Source: a marine gamma proteobacterium HTCC2148
Lineage (GTDB): Bacteria > Pseudomonadota > Gammaproteobacteria > Pseudomonadales > Halieaceae
Direction of reading: 5' to 3'
Assembly (NCBI GenBank): GCA_000156295.1
Contig: DS999236.1
Span: forward strand, 1-64,000
Length of the DNA stretch: 64,000 nt
Notes under the pieces: generated by a model
Told to the model about the DNA's origin: nothing
What the model saw: the letters and a program-made list of their open reading frames with translations, nothing else
Databases searched by the model: none
Position numbers and translations under genes: made by a program
Shown: piece after piece, positions 50,397 to 61,100 of the stretch
How the letters are laid out: every line of letters begins with the position of its first letter
How positions within the stretch are numbered: position 1 is the stretch's first letter

Positions 50397-52364
50397 ATGA
50401 AACTGATCAAACAGTTGCCGCTGCTCACCGCTCTTGTGGCGATCAGTTTCACGGCGAAAGCACAACAGCCCGACTCCCTGGATGTCATGTTGCAAGGTGC
50501 TTCCGCTGAAGAAATGGCGTCATTGGTCATCCACGAAGGCGGTACCGTCACTCACCAACTGCCAATTATAAACGCGATCGGCGCCACTCTATCGAGCCAG
50601 CAAATGGCCGCCGTATTAAACACAGGACGTGTCATTCGCCACATTGACGACCTCGCCCTGAACGACCAACCGCAAGAACCTCAAACACAACCGTCAGATT
50701 GCCGTATCTCCGGTGCAGTCGAAATTAGCCGCAGACAAAACGGTTTCGTCTGGCCGCTGTTCAACAAAACAGACAAAGCGCAAAAGCTAACCGCCTTAAA
50801 GCTCAGCTGGCCAGCCGCGCTTGGAGCGATCAAACTCATTCAACTGGGCGAGCACGAGCTACCTGCAAGCAGCATTACAAGCTCGTCCATAGGTGAGGCT
50901 CATTTATCACTAGAGGATACTTCTGTCCCCTTCCTCGCTGGCCGCGAAGAACTGGCGCTAATATTCACATCGGCAGCCAGTAGTGCGCCGGAGCAAAGCG
51001 ACTATGCAGTCACCGCCAGTTTTGGTCATGATTGTGAGGTTAAGCTGATCCCGGGATATCCTGACAACGCAGATAATTTTTATTACAGCGCAGTTTCGGG
51101 CGCAGAGGACCTTCATCGCCATGGGGTTCGCGGCGCAGGAGTGACGGTTGCAGTCCTGGATTCCGGACTCTGGGACCACCCTGCCCTCACCCTCAGCACC
51201 ACAGGGAAAGATCGAGTAGTTGCCCGCTATGACGCTATTAATAATAGCAGCGACAACGTATTTGACGAGAGCGGGCACGGCACCCACCTGACCAGCGTTC
51301 TGGCACACAGCGGAGAAACGCGGTTGAACGGTAAGCCTTCGGGCGGATTCAAGGGCATTGCTCCCGATGTAAACCTGGTGGCCATTAAAGCTTTTAATGA
51401 AGCGGGCCAGGGCGGCCTGCTTGATATCGTTCGCGGCGTACAGTGGGCGGTCGATAACAAAGACAAATATGGCATTCGGGTACTTAATTTGTCTTTTTCT
51501 GCCAGGCCCCGCTGGCCCTATTACCTGGACCCCATCAACCAGGCCATAATGCGAGCCTGGGCTGAGGGTATTACCGTGGTGGCGGCCGCCGGAAATGATG
51601 GGCCAGAAGCAATGACCGTGGGCTCGCCCGGAAACCTCCCCTACATTATTACCGTGGGTGCAGTAACGGACTCGTGGACTCTGGAGACTCGCAAAGACGA
51701 CTACGTACCTGACTTCTCATCGCGAGGCCCCACTCCAGAAGGACACATCAAACCCGACATCGTCGCACCCGGCGGACATATTACTGGCATCACCCGGCCT
51801 GGTTCGGGGCTCCTGAAGGAACATCCAGAATACCAGCTACAGGGAGGTGAACTGGTAATGACCGGCACTTCACAAGCTGCGGCCCTGGTCTCTGGGTTGG
51901 TGGCCCTACTACTTCAGCTGGAACCTGAACTCACACCCGACGATGTGAAATGCAAACTGACCAGTACGGCGGAGCCAGCCATAAACCTCGACGGTCTGCT
52001 CGCTTACAGCCCATTCCAGCAGGGCAATGGTTACGTAAGTATCACCAGGGCCATCACTCTGGGTGATACCGGCTGTGGCAATGCAGATCTCGACCTGATG
52101 CGCGATATGGCAATGCAAGAGCACTTTGAAGGTCCTGCGGTCATGAATGAAAGCGGAGAGATCAGCCTGCCTGGCCTGGATGGCATGTTGTCGAACATTG
52201 CACCGGCCAAAGGGCTTAGCGACATGCGAGTCTGGGGCGTAAAAAATCATGTGGAACGCCTGGATCTCAACCACAAACCGCCACTGAACCACCCCTTTGC
52301 CTGGGACCAGATGTACGAACTCGAAAAACAAAAAATTGAAAGCCTTTCAAATCGGGCTCAGTAG
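50397..52364 (+). CDS. Secreted subtilisin-like S8 serine protease
   Basis: This 655-residue protein has a signal peptide (MKLIKQLPLLTALVAISFTAKAQ). A region of about 220 residues precedes the catalytic domain and includes a putative inhibitor-like start (SLDVMLQGASAEEMASLVIHEGG). The catalytic residues are Asp255 (VAVLDSGLWDH), His294 (ESGHGTHLTSVL), oxyanion Asn400 (AAGNDGP) and Ser492 (MTGTSQAAALVSGL). A C-terminal extension of about 120 residues has no obvious sorting signal. The ATG at 50397 is chosen because it begins the signal peptide; the upstream open frame lies in the preceding gene. It lies 335 bases before the YKWG-repeat gene, so processing of that product is a reasonable hypothesis. 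Confidence 0.92.
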   Translation: MKLIKQLPLLTALVAISFTAKAQQPDSLDVMLQGASAEEMASLVIHEGGTVTHQLPIINAIGATLSSQQMAAVLNTGRVIRHIDDLALNDQPQEPQTQPSDCRISGAVEISRRQNGFVWPLFNKTDKAQKLTALKLSWPAALGAIKLIQLGEHELPASSITSSSIGEAHLSLEDTSVPFLAGREELALIFTSAASSAPEQSDYAVTASFGHDCEVKLIPGYPDNADNFYYSAVSGAEDLHRHGVRGAGVTVAVLDSGLWDHPALTLSTTGKDRVVARYDAINNSSDNVFDESGHGTHLTSVLAHSGETRLNGKPSGGFKGIAPDVNLVAIKAFNEAGQGGLLDIVRGVQWAVDNKDKYGIRVLNLSFSARPRWPYYLDPINQAIMRAWAEGITVVAAAGNDGPEAMTVGSPGNLPYIITVGAVTDSWTLETRKDDYVPDFSSRGPTPEGHIKPDIVAPGGHITGITRPGSGLLKEHPEYQLQGGELVMTGTSQAAALVSGLVALLLQLEPELTPDDVKCKLTSTAEPAINLDGLLAYSPFQQGNGYVSITRAITLGDTGCGNADLDLMRDMAMQEHFEGPAVMNESGEISLPGLDGMLSNIAPAKGLSDMRVWGVKNHVERLDLNHKPPLNHPFAWDQMYELEKQKIESLSNRAQ

Positions 52365-52428
52365 CCGCACTACCCAAGGCAGCAGAAAACGCCCTCTTTA
52401 ATCTTCTTAACCTTTATGGGTCAAACAC

Positions 52429-52458
52429 GCCGCGCTCAACGGCTTTTCTAGATTTTTT
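52429..52458 (+). terminator. Weak terminator-like element after the protease gene
   Basis: A short GCCG/CGGC stem with a 7-base loop is followed by TTTTCTAGATTTTTT. The stem is only four base pairs, so the call is tentative. The T-rich tail and position about 65 bases past the stop codon fit. Confidence 0.3.
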
Positions 52459-52558
52459 CCATATTTTTCATATAGATAGAAAGCCTTCAGGTGGTTTCTA
52501 CCAATATCCTACTGCGTAATTTTTCACTCAATTACCCCAAAATGGTCATGCGTACGGG

Positions 52559-52587
52559 TTCAACAGCCCGATTACAGGTCGTATAAC
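52559..52587 (+). promoter_or_regulatory. Candidate promoter of the YKWG-repeat gene
   Basis: TTCAAC at 52559-52564, a 17-base spacer and TATAAC at 52582-52587 form a plausible sigma-70 promoter. It would give a leader of about 105 bases before the repeat-protein ATG. The rest of the 335-base gap (52365-52699) holds the weak terminator-like stem and no other gene I can support. Confidence 0.35.
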
Positions 52588-52699
52588 GTGTTCAAGCGTA
52601 GGGAAAAGCTAATGTTAATTGCGTCTCACGGAGAGTAACTAGAGCACGAAAAGCATCACATTCAGGCGCTAACAAAAGACTAGAACTAGGAATGATGAC

Positions 52700-53473
52700 A
52701 TGAATACTTACAAAGCGATCAAATCAGCGGGTTTAACCAGCATTGCGATAGCGCTGCTCACGCCCTCACTGTCACTGGCCGAAGCTGACCAGAACGGAGC
52801 AACCGAGACCCACAACCTGGTTCATCGCGTAAGCCACTCTATTGCCGACTCCAAGGCCTACACCCGCAGCGGAAGCGCGGGCTATAAGTGGGGTAAGAAA
52901 GTCGAGCCAACCAAATCCAATGCTCAGTGGGCCAAAAACACACCCGCTCGCAGCGGCTATAAGTGGGGCAACACTGCCACTACGGCTGAAACCGAAGCAC
53001 AGACATACGCCGGCAGCAGTGACTATCAGTGGGGCAGCATGAGCTTTTCTGACCAATCTGCTTACAAGTGGGGACTGCGATCCTTCGCTGACCAATCTGC
53101 TTACAAGTGGGGACTGCGATCCTTCGCTGACCAATCTGCTTACAAGTGGGGACTCCGATCCTTCGCTGACCAATCTGCTTACAAGTGGGGACTCCGATCC
53201 TTTGCTGACCAGTCTGCTTACAAGTGGGGACTCCGATCCTTCGCTGATCAGTCTGCTTACAAGTGGGGACTCCGATCCTTCGCTGATCAATCTGCTTACA
53301 AGTGGGGACTCCGATCCTTCGCTGACCAATCTGCTTACAAGTGGGGACTCCGATCCTTCGCTGACCAATCTGCTTACAAGTGGGGACTCCGATCCTTCGC
53401 TGACCAATCTGCTTACAAGTGGGGACTCCGATCCTTCGCTGACCAATCTGCTTACAAGTGGGGACTGCGCTAA
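52700..53473 (+). CDS. Exported repeat protein with eleven SAYKWGLRSFADQ units
   Basis: I do not recognise this 257-residue protein. It has a signal peptide (TSIAIALLTPSLSLAEA, probable AxA cleavage) and a variable region of about 95 residues with three degenerate units (AGYKWGKK, SGYKWGNT, SDYQWGSM). Eleven tandem copies of a 13-residue unit, SAYKWGLRSFADQ, follow, the last ending at Arg and the stop codon. Each unit has Tyr, Trp and Phe, one Lys, one Arg and one Asp, so it is aromatic and net basic, with no Cys. The composition resembles adhesive or self-assembling proteins; this is inference. An AGGA eight bases before the ATG supports the start. It sits between a secreted protease and two giant sensor kinases. 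Confidence 0.85.
   Translation: MNTYKAIKSAGLTSIAIALLTPSLSLAEADQNGATETHNLVHRVSHSIADSKAYTRSGSAGYKWGKKVEPTKSNAQWAKNTPARSGYKWGNTATTAETEAQTYAGSSDYQWGSMSFSDQSAYKWGLRSFADQSAYKWGLRSFADQSAYKWGLRSFADQSAYKWGLRSFADQSAYKWGLRSFADQSAYKWGLRSFADQSAYKWGLRSFADQSAYKWGLRSFADQSAYKWGLRSFADQSAYKWGLRSFADQSAYKWGLR
53057..53470 (+). repeat. Tandem array of 39-bp coding repeats, eleven units
   Basis: Ten full 39-base units and a final 24-base partial unit run head to tail without spacers, all in frame. The units differ at only a few positions: Leu CTG/CTC, Phe TTC/TTT, Asp GAC/GAT, Gln CAA/CAG and the last Arg CGA/CGC. Every difference is synonymous. Such an array can change copy number by slippage or recombination without breaking the frame. 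Confidence 0.95.
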
Positions 53474-53483
53474 CGCTTAGCGC
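53467..53483 (+). promoter_or_regulatory. Hairpin spanning the stop codon of the repeat gene
   Basis: GCGCTAA-CGC-TTAGCGC is a perfect 7-bp stem with a 3-base loop, and the TAA stop lies in its left arm. No T-run follows, so it looks more like a 3' stabiliser or partial terminator than a full intrinsic terminator. It may make the repeat mRNA more abundant than that of the downstream kinase genes. Confidence 0.45.
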
Positions 53484-53638
53484 GCGCTGGGTCTGATAAA
53501 ACTGCAGGGGGCGCTCCAGGAAAGTTATCTTTCGGTAACGCACTAGCGCTTCCTGAACCCAAACGCCTGTGCAGATTATTAAAATTTTGGGTGCAAAAGA
53601 TGCCATTGTGCTCTTTAATCTAGAGTCCGACGGGATTT

Positions 53639-56600
53639 TTGAAAACACTTCAGCAAATGCGCCTTTGGCTACAAACTTTTTTCGTTGCCTTATTGCTATT
53701 ACCCCCCAGTCCAAGGGCGGACTACTTGTCCGACTCAGAAATCGACTTTTTCACTGCACCGTTTTCAAAAAATCTAACACAACAAACCGTAGAACAGTCA
53801 TTTCAAGACTCTCGCGGTGCGATGTGGTTTGTTACGAAAGAGGGACTGAACAAATATACTGGCCTTAAGCTCGATAACTTTCGCCACTCACCTAAAGACG
53901 ACCAATCATTATCTTCTAACAACGTCACTAGAATCGTTGAAGACTCTTCCGGCAGTATTTGGGTGGCTACTCAGGGAGCCGGACTCAACAAATTCAATCC
54001 AATATTACGCACTTTCTCACGACTCTATTCAGACCCAAATAATAGAAATTCCCCTTTCTCAAACAGCATCTACTCTTTATCAGCGTCCGAGAGCGAAGAT
54101 ATCTGGCTTGGGTACGCCAACTCTTTCAGCGCATTCAACCCCGCAAGCGAGAAATTCCGACACTTCACCCCAGACTCACTAGGAATACCCGACTTCGGAG
54201 TTGTATATGACTTCGCCCACATCAAGAACGGGACCGTTTACATAGCAACACAACTCTTAGGCACTCTAAAACTCGAACCAAATCGAAGCTCTATAAGCCG
54301 AGTTACCACCCCAAAAGAGCAGTCGAATTACTCTAATAACTACGCCGTAACACAGCTACTCGTTGGTAAAAACGATGATTTATGGATGGCACATGGTGTC
54401 GACGGTGTTAGTAAATATAACCGGGCCACAAGGGAAATTACCACTTTCCGTCACCAGAATACCAACCCGCTATCTCTCTCGTCGGACAGAGTTTACGATC
54501 TTTACATGGACCGGAGTGACGACATATGGATCGCCACGTATGAAGGACTGAATCTTTACCGCCCTGAGACAAATACATTTACCAAATATACGTCATCAAA
54601 CTCCAATTTACCTGCAGATGCCATCTCGAGTGTATTTCAATCGAGAGAAGGACAATACTGGGTTGGCACCATCTACGGCCTCGCGAGCGGCACACTAAGC
54701 CACTTCCCAAAGTACGACGACGTCAGTCGCAACTTATCGAGCAATGCGGTCAACGCATTTGCCGAAACCTCTGATGGCAGTATCTGGGTAGGAACAGATA
54801 ATGGTTTAAATCGACTAGTGCCGGGGAGTGAAAAATTTGCCTGGACTAACGAGTTCACCAACCCCGGGTTATCAAGTCCTATCGTCATGAGCCTTCTTGG
54901 AGAAACAAATACGTTATGGGTAGGCACTTATGACGGAGGCCTAAACAAGATCAATTTATTAGAAAATACTGTCGAGGCATATCAACATAATCCGAATGAC
55001 GACAAGACTATCGGATCAAACGGAGTGACCTCTATTTTAAGAACTTCCGACGGAACATTGCTCATTGGCACCTACGGCGGCGGGCTTGCTGCTTATGAAC
55101 CCACGTCAAACACATTCAAAAACTTCCAAGCTGCAAGAACACCCGGATCTATCAGCAGCAATCAGGTAATAGCGCTGTACCAGGACTCGCTAGGATTCGT
55201 TTGGATTGGAACCGAAGATGGTCTGAATAAGTTCGATCCTGAGTCAGAGGAGTTCATAAGTTTCCAGCAAGACTCTAAGAAATCCGAGGGTTTACTAAGC
55301 AACCTGATTTGGGCATTTCATGAAGACCCTGATGGTCGGCTTTGGTTGGGTTCGTCAGGCGGGGGCCTCATGAGTTGGACAAGAGACGATAGAGCAGCGC
55401 TTGAAGAGAGTTTTGTTGACCATTCGAATGAGGTTAGTTTACCGAGCTCGAACATCTATGGCATTGAATCTGACGACCAAGGTAATCTATGGCTTTCGCA
55501 TAACAGAGGTGTAACGAGGTTTAATCCCGCAACTCGCAGGTCGTATCAATATGGAATACGAGATGGACTGCAAGGCTCAGAATTTAACATGGGCGCATAC
55601 TTCCAATCATCGGACCGCTCCATTTACTTTGGTGGCCCATATGGTTTCAACGTGGTGAGTCCAAGCTTTTCAAAGCAGAGCAACGTTCCGCCAAAAGTTA
55701 GTATTTCGTCAATTAAAATAATGAACGAGGAGGCATATTTCGATGTGCCGTACTACGCGCTTGAGAATCTCGAACTTTCCTACGAAGACAGGATCTTGAC
55801 TGTTGAAGCCTATGCAGCCGACTACTCAAACCCAGATCTTGTGAAATACGCGTATAAGCTTGAAGGACTAAACCCTGACTGGGTCGTATCAGAAGATTCA
55901 AGAATCGCATCCTTTACAACTCTTCCGCCAGGCAAGTATGTGCTGAGATTTGCTGCGTCCAGCCCTGATGGCGAATGGAACTGGGATGCACTATCGTTAC
56001 CGGTAGTGGTGAGCCCTCCCCCATGGTTAAGCCCCGGGGCTTACGCCGCATACGCAACGTTTGCGTTGGGTATTGCTGCGCTATTGATAGTCCGACAACG
56101 CAGAGCTGGCTTCAGAGTGCAGCTTAGGCAGCGCGAGCTTGAGAATAAAGTTCAAGAAAGAACAAGGGAACTGCAAGATGCGCAAAAGTCAGCGGAATCC
56201 GCTAATCAAGCGAAGTCCGACTTTCTTGCAACCATGAGTCACGAAATCCGCACGCCAATGCATGGAATGATTGGTATGACTGAACTACTACTTCATACAG
56301 ACCTTTCTGAACAGCAAAAGCAATTCGCTCGAGCAGCCCACAATAGTGGAGAATCTTTGCTCTCGTTAATAAATGAAATTCTCGATTTTTCAAAGATTGA
56401 AGCCTCTAAAGTAGAGCTTGAGAACATTGAGTTTGATCTCGTGGAATTGATCGACGAAATCTGCTATCTCCAAGGCGAGCCCGCAGCTAGAAAGGGACTC
56501 GCTCTGAACAGCATTTTCGATCAAACCCCGCCTAAAACCCTACTAGGTGATCCCACTAAAGTCCGACAAGTTGTTATGAATTTGGTAAGCAACGCTATCA

Positions 56601-58111
56601 AGTTTACCCATACAGGCAATATAGACGTGTGCGTAACCTATAAGAATAGCGAAGACGACAGAAACAAAAATGACGTTACTATTTCTGTCAAAGATACTGG
56701 CATCGGTATGGATGCCGCCACACAAAATAGGGTATTTGAAGTATTCACTCAGGCCGACACAAGCACGACTCGAGAATATGGCGGAACTGGACTAGGGCTC
56801 TCTATATCTAAACACTATATCGAACTAATGAATGGCACGATAGCTATAGAATCACAGCCCAACATCGGAACCGACTTGTCGGTAACAGTACCTTTTAGCG
56901 TTGTTCAGCCACAAACAATAAAAATAGATCCGAACAGGCAAGCTATAACTATCTGCTCGAATGAGTCAGTCACAAAAATGATTAATTCTCACTTATCTCT
57001 TTTAGGCTGGCGGGCCGAAGCCGAAAAAAACTTGAATGCAACAAAAATTCCAGAACTCGTAGTAATTGATGCTGATGCACTAGATTCAAACCCAGAAATT
57101 TTGAGCACTATTCGGAACAGTGATGTGACGCATGGACTATTAGTTTGCAGCATAAATCAAAGCCGGCTTGATTCCGTATTTGACAACTGGCAACGAATCT
57201 CAAAACCAGTAACCCGAGACTCACTAGAAACTGCAATAACGAAGCACCTTGCTCAAAAACCAAGAAAGCCTCAATTCTCCAGTATAGAACATGACGAGGA
57301 CAGCGGCCCTAGATTAAATATACTCGTGGCTGAAGACGTTGAAACAAACCGAAAAATAATCAAGGAAATGCTCGCAATCCTTGGTCACAATGTCGAAGTA
57401 GTCATCAATGGTAAGCAGGCGTTTGAAAAAGTTGGTCACCAGAGCTACGACCTTATTTTTATGGACTGTCAAATGCCTATTATGGATGGCTTTGAGGCTA
57501 CTGAAAATATCCGCAACCTCGAAAAAACGAGAGGACGCAATGCAACTCCCATAATTGCTTTGACTGCTGGATTAGACAAAAAAGACCGCCAACGATGTGA
57601 AACGTCCGGAATGAATCACTATGTTGGAAAGCCATTTTCTATTAGCGATATTCGCGAAGCGATTGAGCCAATACTGAAAAGCTCACAGCACGAAAAGACA
57701 ACGCTAGGCGATGAAAATCAAACCGTTCTAAGAGAAGAAGCTGAATCCAATCAAAATAATGAAACGCCGATCCTAAACCGCAAAGCAATCAACACCATAA
57801 TCGAAATCGAAGAACAAACAGGAAATAAACTCCTTCCAGAAATATTTGAAGGATATCAATCTCAAATGCACACAAAAACAGAAGAACTGCGTAAGCACAT
57901 AAAAGACTCTGACCACGGAAATACTTACAAGACAGCGCATGCGATAAAGTCAATGAGCGCGAATGTCGGCGCGCTGAAAGTGCAGTCAATCAGTTCCAAA
58001 ATTGAATATGAAGGGAAGCAGGAGAAAAATTTTGAACTTAACCCCCTGTTATTACAACTAGAGAGTGCCTATGATGAATTTATTGTCGAATTCAGACAAG
58101 AGTATTTATAA
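53639..58111 (+). CDS. Hybrid sensor histidine kinase with two-component propeller, Y_Y_Y, REC and Hpt domains
   Basis: This is a protein of about 1490 residues. A signal peptide is followed by 14 propeller repeats of the W-[IV]-G/A-T...GLN type (two seven-bladed propellers, to about residue 680), then a Y_Y_Y domain ([13 protein letters not shown]...[13 protein letters not shown]). Next come a membrane helix (about residues 800-820), a coiled coil, HisKA with phosphoacceptor His868 ([11 protein letters not shown]), HATPase ([23 protein letters not shown]), REC with Asp1276 ([12 protein letters not shown]) and a C-terminal Hpt with His1434 ([14 protein letters not shown]). It is a self-contained phosphorelay with a periplasmic sensor. 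The start is a TTG at 53639; an in-frame ATG at 53657 is as likely. The DNA is AT-rich compared with the flanks. Confidence 0.93.
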   Translation: MKTLQQMRLWLQTFFVALLLLPPSPRADYLSDSEIDFFTAPFSKNLTQQTVEQSFQDSRGAMWFVTKEGLNKYTGLKLDNFRHSPKDDQSLSSNNVTRIVEDSSGSIWVATQGAGLNKFNPILRTFSRLYSDPNNRNSPFSNSIYSLSASESEDIWLGYANSFSAFNPASEKFRHFTPDSLGIPDFGVVYDFAHIKNGTVYIATQLLGTLKLEPNRSSISRVTTPKEQSNYSNNYAVTQLLVGKNDDLWMAHGVDGVSKYNRATREITTFRHQNTNPLSLSSDRVYDLYMDRSDDIWIATYEGLNLYRPETNTFTKYTSSNSNLPADAISSVFQSREGQYWVGTIYGLASGTLSHFPKYDDVSRNLSSNAVNAFAETSDGSIWVGTDNGLNRLVPGSEKFAWTNEFTNPGLSSPIVMSLLGETNTLWVGTYDGGLNKINLLENTVEAYQHNPNDDKTIGSNGVTSILRTSDGTLLIGTYGGGLAAYEPTSNTFKNFQAARTPGSISSNQVIALYQDSLGFVWIGTEDGLNKFDPESEEFISFQQDSKKSEGLLSNLIWAFHEDPDGRLWLGSSGGGLMSWTRDDRAALEESFVDHSNEVSLPSSNIYGIESDDQGNLWLSHNRGVTRFNPATRRSYQYGIRDGLQGSEFNMGAYFQSSDRSIYFGGPYGFNVVSPSFSKQSNVPPKVSISSIKIMNEEAYFDVPYYALENLELSYEDRILTVEAYAADYSNPDLVKYAYKLEGLNPDWVVSEDSRIASFTTLPPGKYVLRFAASSPDGEWNWDALSLPVVVSPPPWLSPGAYAAYATFALGIAALLIVRQRRAGFRVQLRQRELENKVQERTRELQDAQKSAESANQAKSDFLATMSHEIRTPMHGMIGMTELLLHTDLSEQQKQFARAAHNSGESLLSLINEILDFSKIEASKVELENIEFDLVELIDEICYLQGEPAARKGLALNSIFDQTPPKTLLGDPTKVRQVVMNLVSNAIKFTHTGNIDVCVTYKNSEDDRNKNDVTISVKDTGIGMDAATQNRVFEVFTQADTSTTREYGGTGLGLSISKHYIELMNGTIAIESQPNIGTDLSVTVPFSVVQPQTIKIDPNRQAITICSNESVTKMINSHLSLLGWRAEAEKNLNATKIPELVVIDADALDSNPEILSTIRNSDVTHGLLVCSINQSRLDSVFDNWQRISKPVTRDSLETAITKHLAQKPRKPQFSSIEHDEDSGPRLNILVAEDVETNRKIIKEMLAILGHNVEVVINGKQAFEKVGHQSYDLIFMDCQMPIMDGFEATENIRNLEKTRGRNATPIIALTAGLDKKDRQRCETSGMNHYVGKPFSISDIREAIEPILKSSQHEKTTLGDENQTVLREEAESNQNNETPILNRKAINTIIEIEEQTGNKLLPEIFEGYQSQMHTKTEELRKHIKDSDHGNTYKTAHAIKSMSANVGALKVQSISSKIEYEGKQEKNFELNPLLLQLESAYDEFIVEFRQEYL

Positions 58112-58159
58112 TGGAAGGAAACGGACCACGTATAAATAAAATTATTCCTACACTTAAGC

Positions 58160-61100
58160 ATGAGTAGGAAGTCCCGCCCACTTAAAAGATACTCTATCCA
58201 CAAGATCTTCATTTTCACTCTTTATGCACATGCAACAGTTAGCCTCTGTGAAGTCATGCCCTCTCCACTCTCTAGCAGCATTGCACAACCCACTATTACA
58301 AGACTTTATAAGGACACAACTGGATTTTTATGGGTTGGCACTCAGCAAGGGCTTTATAAATTTGAAGGCTCCAATGTAAGAAAGTTCAGCTCTGAACAAA
58401 AAGACGAGTATTACCTCTCAAATTCTGACATCAGAGGAATTTCTCAGAGATCAAACGGCGACATAATCATAGCCACATTTGGCGGCGGAATTCTTGAATT
58501 GAAAACGCCAGACTCTAAATTCAGTCCCTCAAAAATACGACAAAATATGCTGAACCCCGAGCTCACAGATTTACATGAAATTACTGACGACTATTATCTA
58601 GCTACATCAAAGACTGGAATAATTCCAATCAACCTCAGTAGTCACACCGACTTCCGTTGGGTTATCGATCAACTAACTACACTCAAAATTGATGACGTCG
58701 TAGATGTCGTAAAAATCGATTTGCAGAAAATACTACTTGCAAGCAAGACGTCATTAATTGAGATAGACCTCCATACGAAAAAAATTCGTAATATCGACTT
58801 AGTACAGAATGTCTCTCAAATAAGTTCACTAGCTAAAGTTTCTGCAGCTGAGGTACTACTTGGAACGCCCAGGGGAAAAATACACTTTGTGGATTTGAGC
58901 TTAGAAAAGATACGTCAAACAATGGATTTCTCGTCTACTGATATTTCTAGAATTACTGACCTTGCGGTGTTTGAGTCTACTGTATGGATTGGAACTGACG
59001 GCGGCCTAGTGTCAAAAGAACTAGACAAAAAAGAAACTAAGCACTTTAGCCAAAAGAACTCCAAACTGTCTCATGACTACATCACTAAACTATTCTTTCA
59101 ATCTGGCATTCTTTTAGTTGGCACGTATCAAGGGCTTGATCAAATTAAGCAAAACTCGATCTCGACCTTCAATTATCGCAACAGTAGTATTTATAATGAT
59201 GTGCTAGCGTTCACGAAAAACTCTATTGATGAGCTTTGGGTAGGAACGTATAACGGCATTTTTTGGTTCAACGAACAGACAGGCATGCATCACCCGCTAA
59301 TTACTAGTGATGGGTCCAAACTTCCAGATACCAGAGTGATGGCTCTGGCAAGTGATGATAGAGACGTTCTGATTGGTCTACAACAACATGGGCTATATCG
59401 CTTTGATCGGGACAACAATCGATTGATATCAGTAGCATCACCCGAGTATTCCAGTCTAGCAGTGTCAAAAATTCTCAGGACTGCAAACAACGGCACATGG
59501 ATCGCTTCGTATAATAACGGAGTATTCAAATATTCAGACAATAAATTAACTCGGATTGATTCTGATGGAGAACGGTCTTTTATTTTACTATTTGAGGCTC
59601 AAGACGGCACAATATTTGCTGGCTCTGAGCGAGAGCTTTATAGGTTTGATAAAGTTTTAAAAAAATTTAGAAATATTAGTCTCCGGTTTCCATCTAAAAT
59701 CGGACGTCCGCAGCTTTTCTCGATAAACGGAGATATAGATGGCAACGTCTTCCTTGGGACGAAAAATCACGGTATTTTCACATGGAAAAATTCGTCACTA
59801 CAGTCAGAGATTTTAAGCGTACGACGCTTTGGCAAGTCTAGCTACTCACAGGCGACTATATATGGAATTCTTTTCGATGAAGATGGGAATCTTTGGTGCT
59901 CTACACAGCTAGGAATTCTCGTGCTCGGCCCTCTAGGGGAACATATTTTCAGATTATCACATCAAGACGGTCTTCAAGCCGACGATTTTAACTTTGGCGC
60001 TCATTATCTCGATTCAAACCACAACATGTATTTTGGCGGAGTAAACGGTTACAACATTCTAAAGCCCCGTGATGTTGAACTTTCCACCGGTGTTCCTCCA
60101 GTTGTGATCACTCAAATCGATATTGGAAACAAAAATATAATCCCTATTCACGAAATTGACACATTACAAGAAATCCAGATATCTAAGAGTGACAACATAT
60201 TCAGCATAACGATCAATGTGCTAGATTTCGCCAACCCAGACCAAAACCGCTACACCCATATTTTGGAAGGCCTCGGTTCGGGCTGGGTTGATGACGGCAC
60301 TAATAATAAAATTACCTATACCAATCTTGAGCCTGGTGACTATGTGTTTCGCGCGAGGGGCGCAAACTCTGCAGGCATTTGGAGTGAAGATGGCGTCTCC
60401 CTGCGAATAAAGGTGCTACCGCCCTGGTGGTTGACGTGGTGGGCATATTGTCTTTACAGCGCTATATTATTAATTGCTATCTGGGGTGCCATGCGTATTT
60501 ATCGGGAGCATCTGCTAAAGGAAGAAGCTATCAAAAAAGCGGGTGAAATGCTGGATGCTGCAGATCGGGCACATGACGATTTACAAGAAAGTCACGAGCT
60601 GCAGGACAATCTCGTTCGCGCTGTTCACCAGCACAATGTTGCAACACTGGATTTAGTCGGAAAATATCTCGGTCCTGCAGAAGTCGCCGGCGAAAGCCGG
60701 CCGAAGGTACTCGGGCAATTGAAGGCAATGGAGCTGCTGGAGAAGTGCTTTTACTTTCAAGGCGGTTTGTTAATGGCAGACGTTCACACTTATGTCGATA
60801 GCCTGACAAACTACCTGCTTGACCTCACCCCCGTTGATCCAGCGAAAATCACTACCATTAATCTCACTACCTCGGAGCTTCTCCCGGCAACAATTGCCTC
60901 CCCCGCTGCTGTCATACTGTATGAGCTACTTGAGAATTCACTGTTACACGCGTTTACTGACGATCGAACGGCTCAATTTATCGAAATAGACGCTAAGGTT
61001 GATCGCTCAATGCATGGCCAACGCATCTTACTTTTATCCGTATCCGATGATGGCGTTGGACTGTCTGCAACACAGTCTGAACGATCTCAGAACAAGGCGG

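Noticed and set aside
53057-53470. CRISPR-like array
   Set aside because: The repeats are directly adjacent with no unique spacers and are in frame in a coding sequence; no cas genes are nearby.
53057-53470. Repeats as flavinylation or radical-SAM crosslinking sites
   Set aside because: The unit lacks the Asp-x-x-Ser/Thr-Gly-Ala-Thr type flavinylation motif, the nearby ApbE-like protein lacks catalytic residues and no radical SAM gene is in the window.
52772-53714. Long open frames on the minus strand and in the third plus frame across the 39-bp repeat array
   Set aside because: A 39-base repeat with no stop in a given frame stays open automatically. These frames lack signal sequences, ribosome-binding sites and conserved substitution patterns; only the plus frame from 52700 shows purely synonymous variation.
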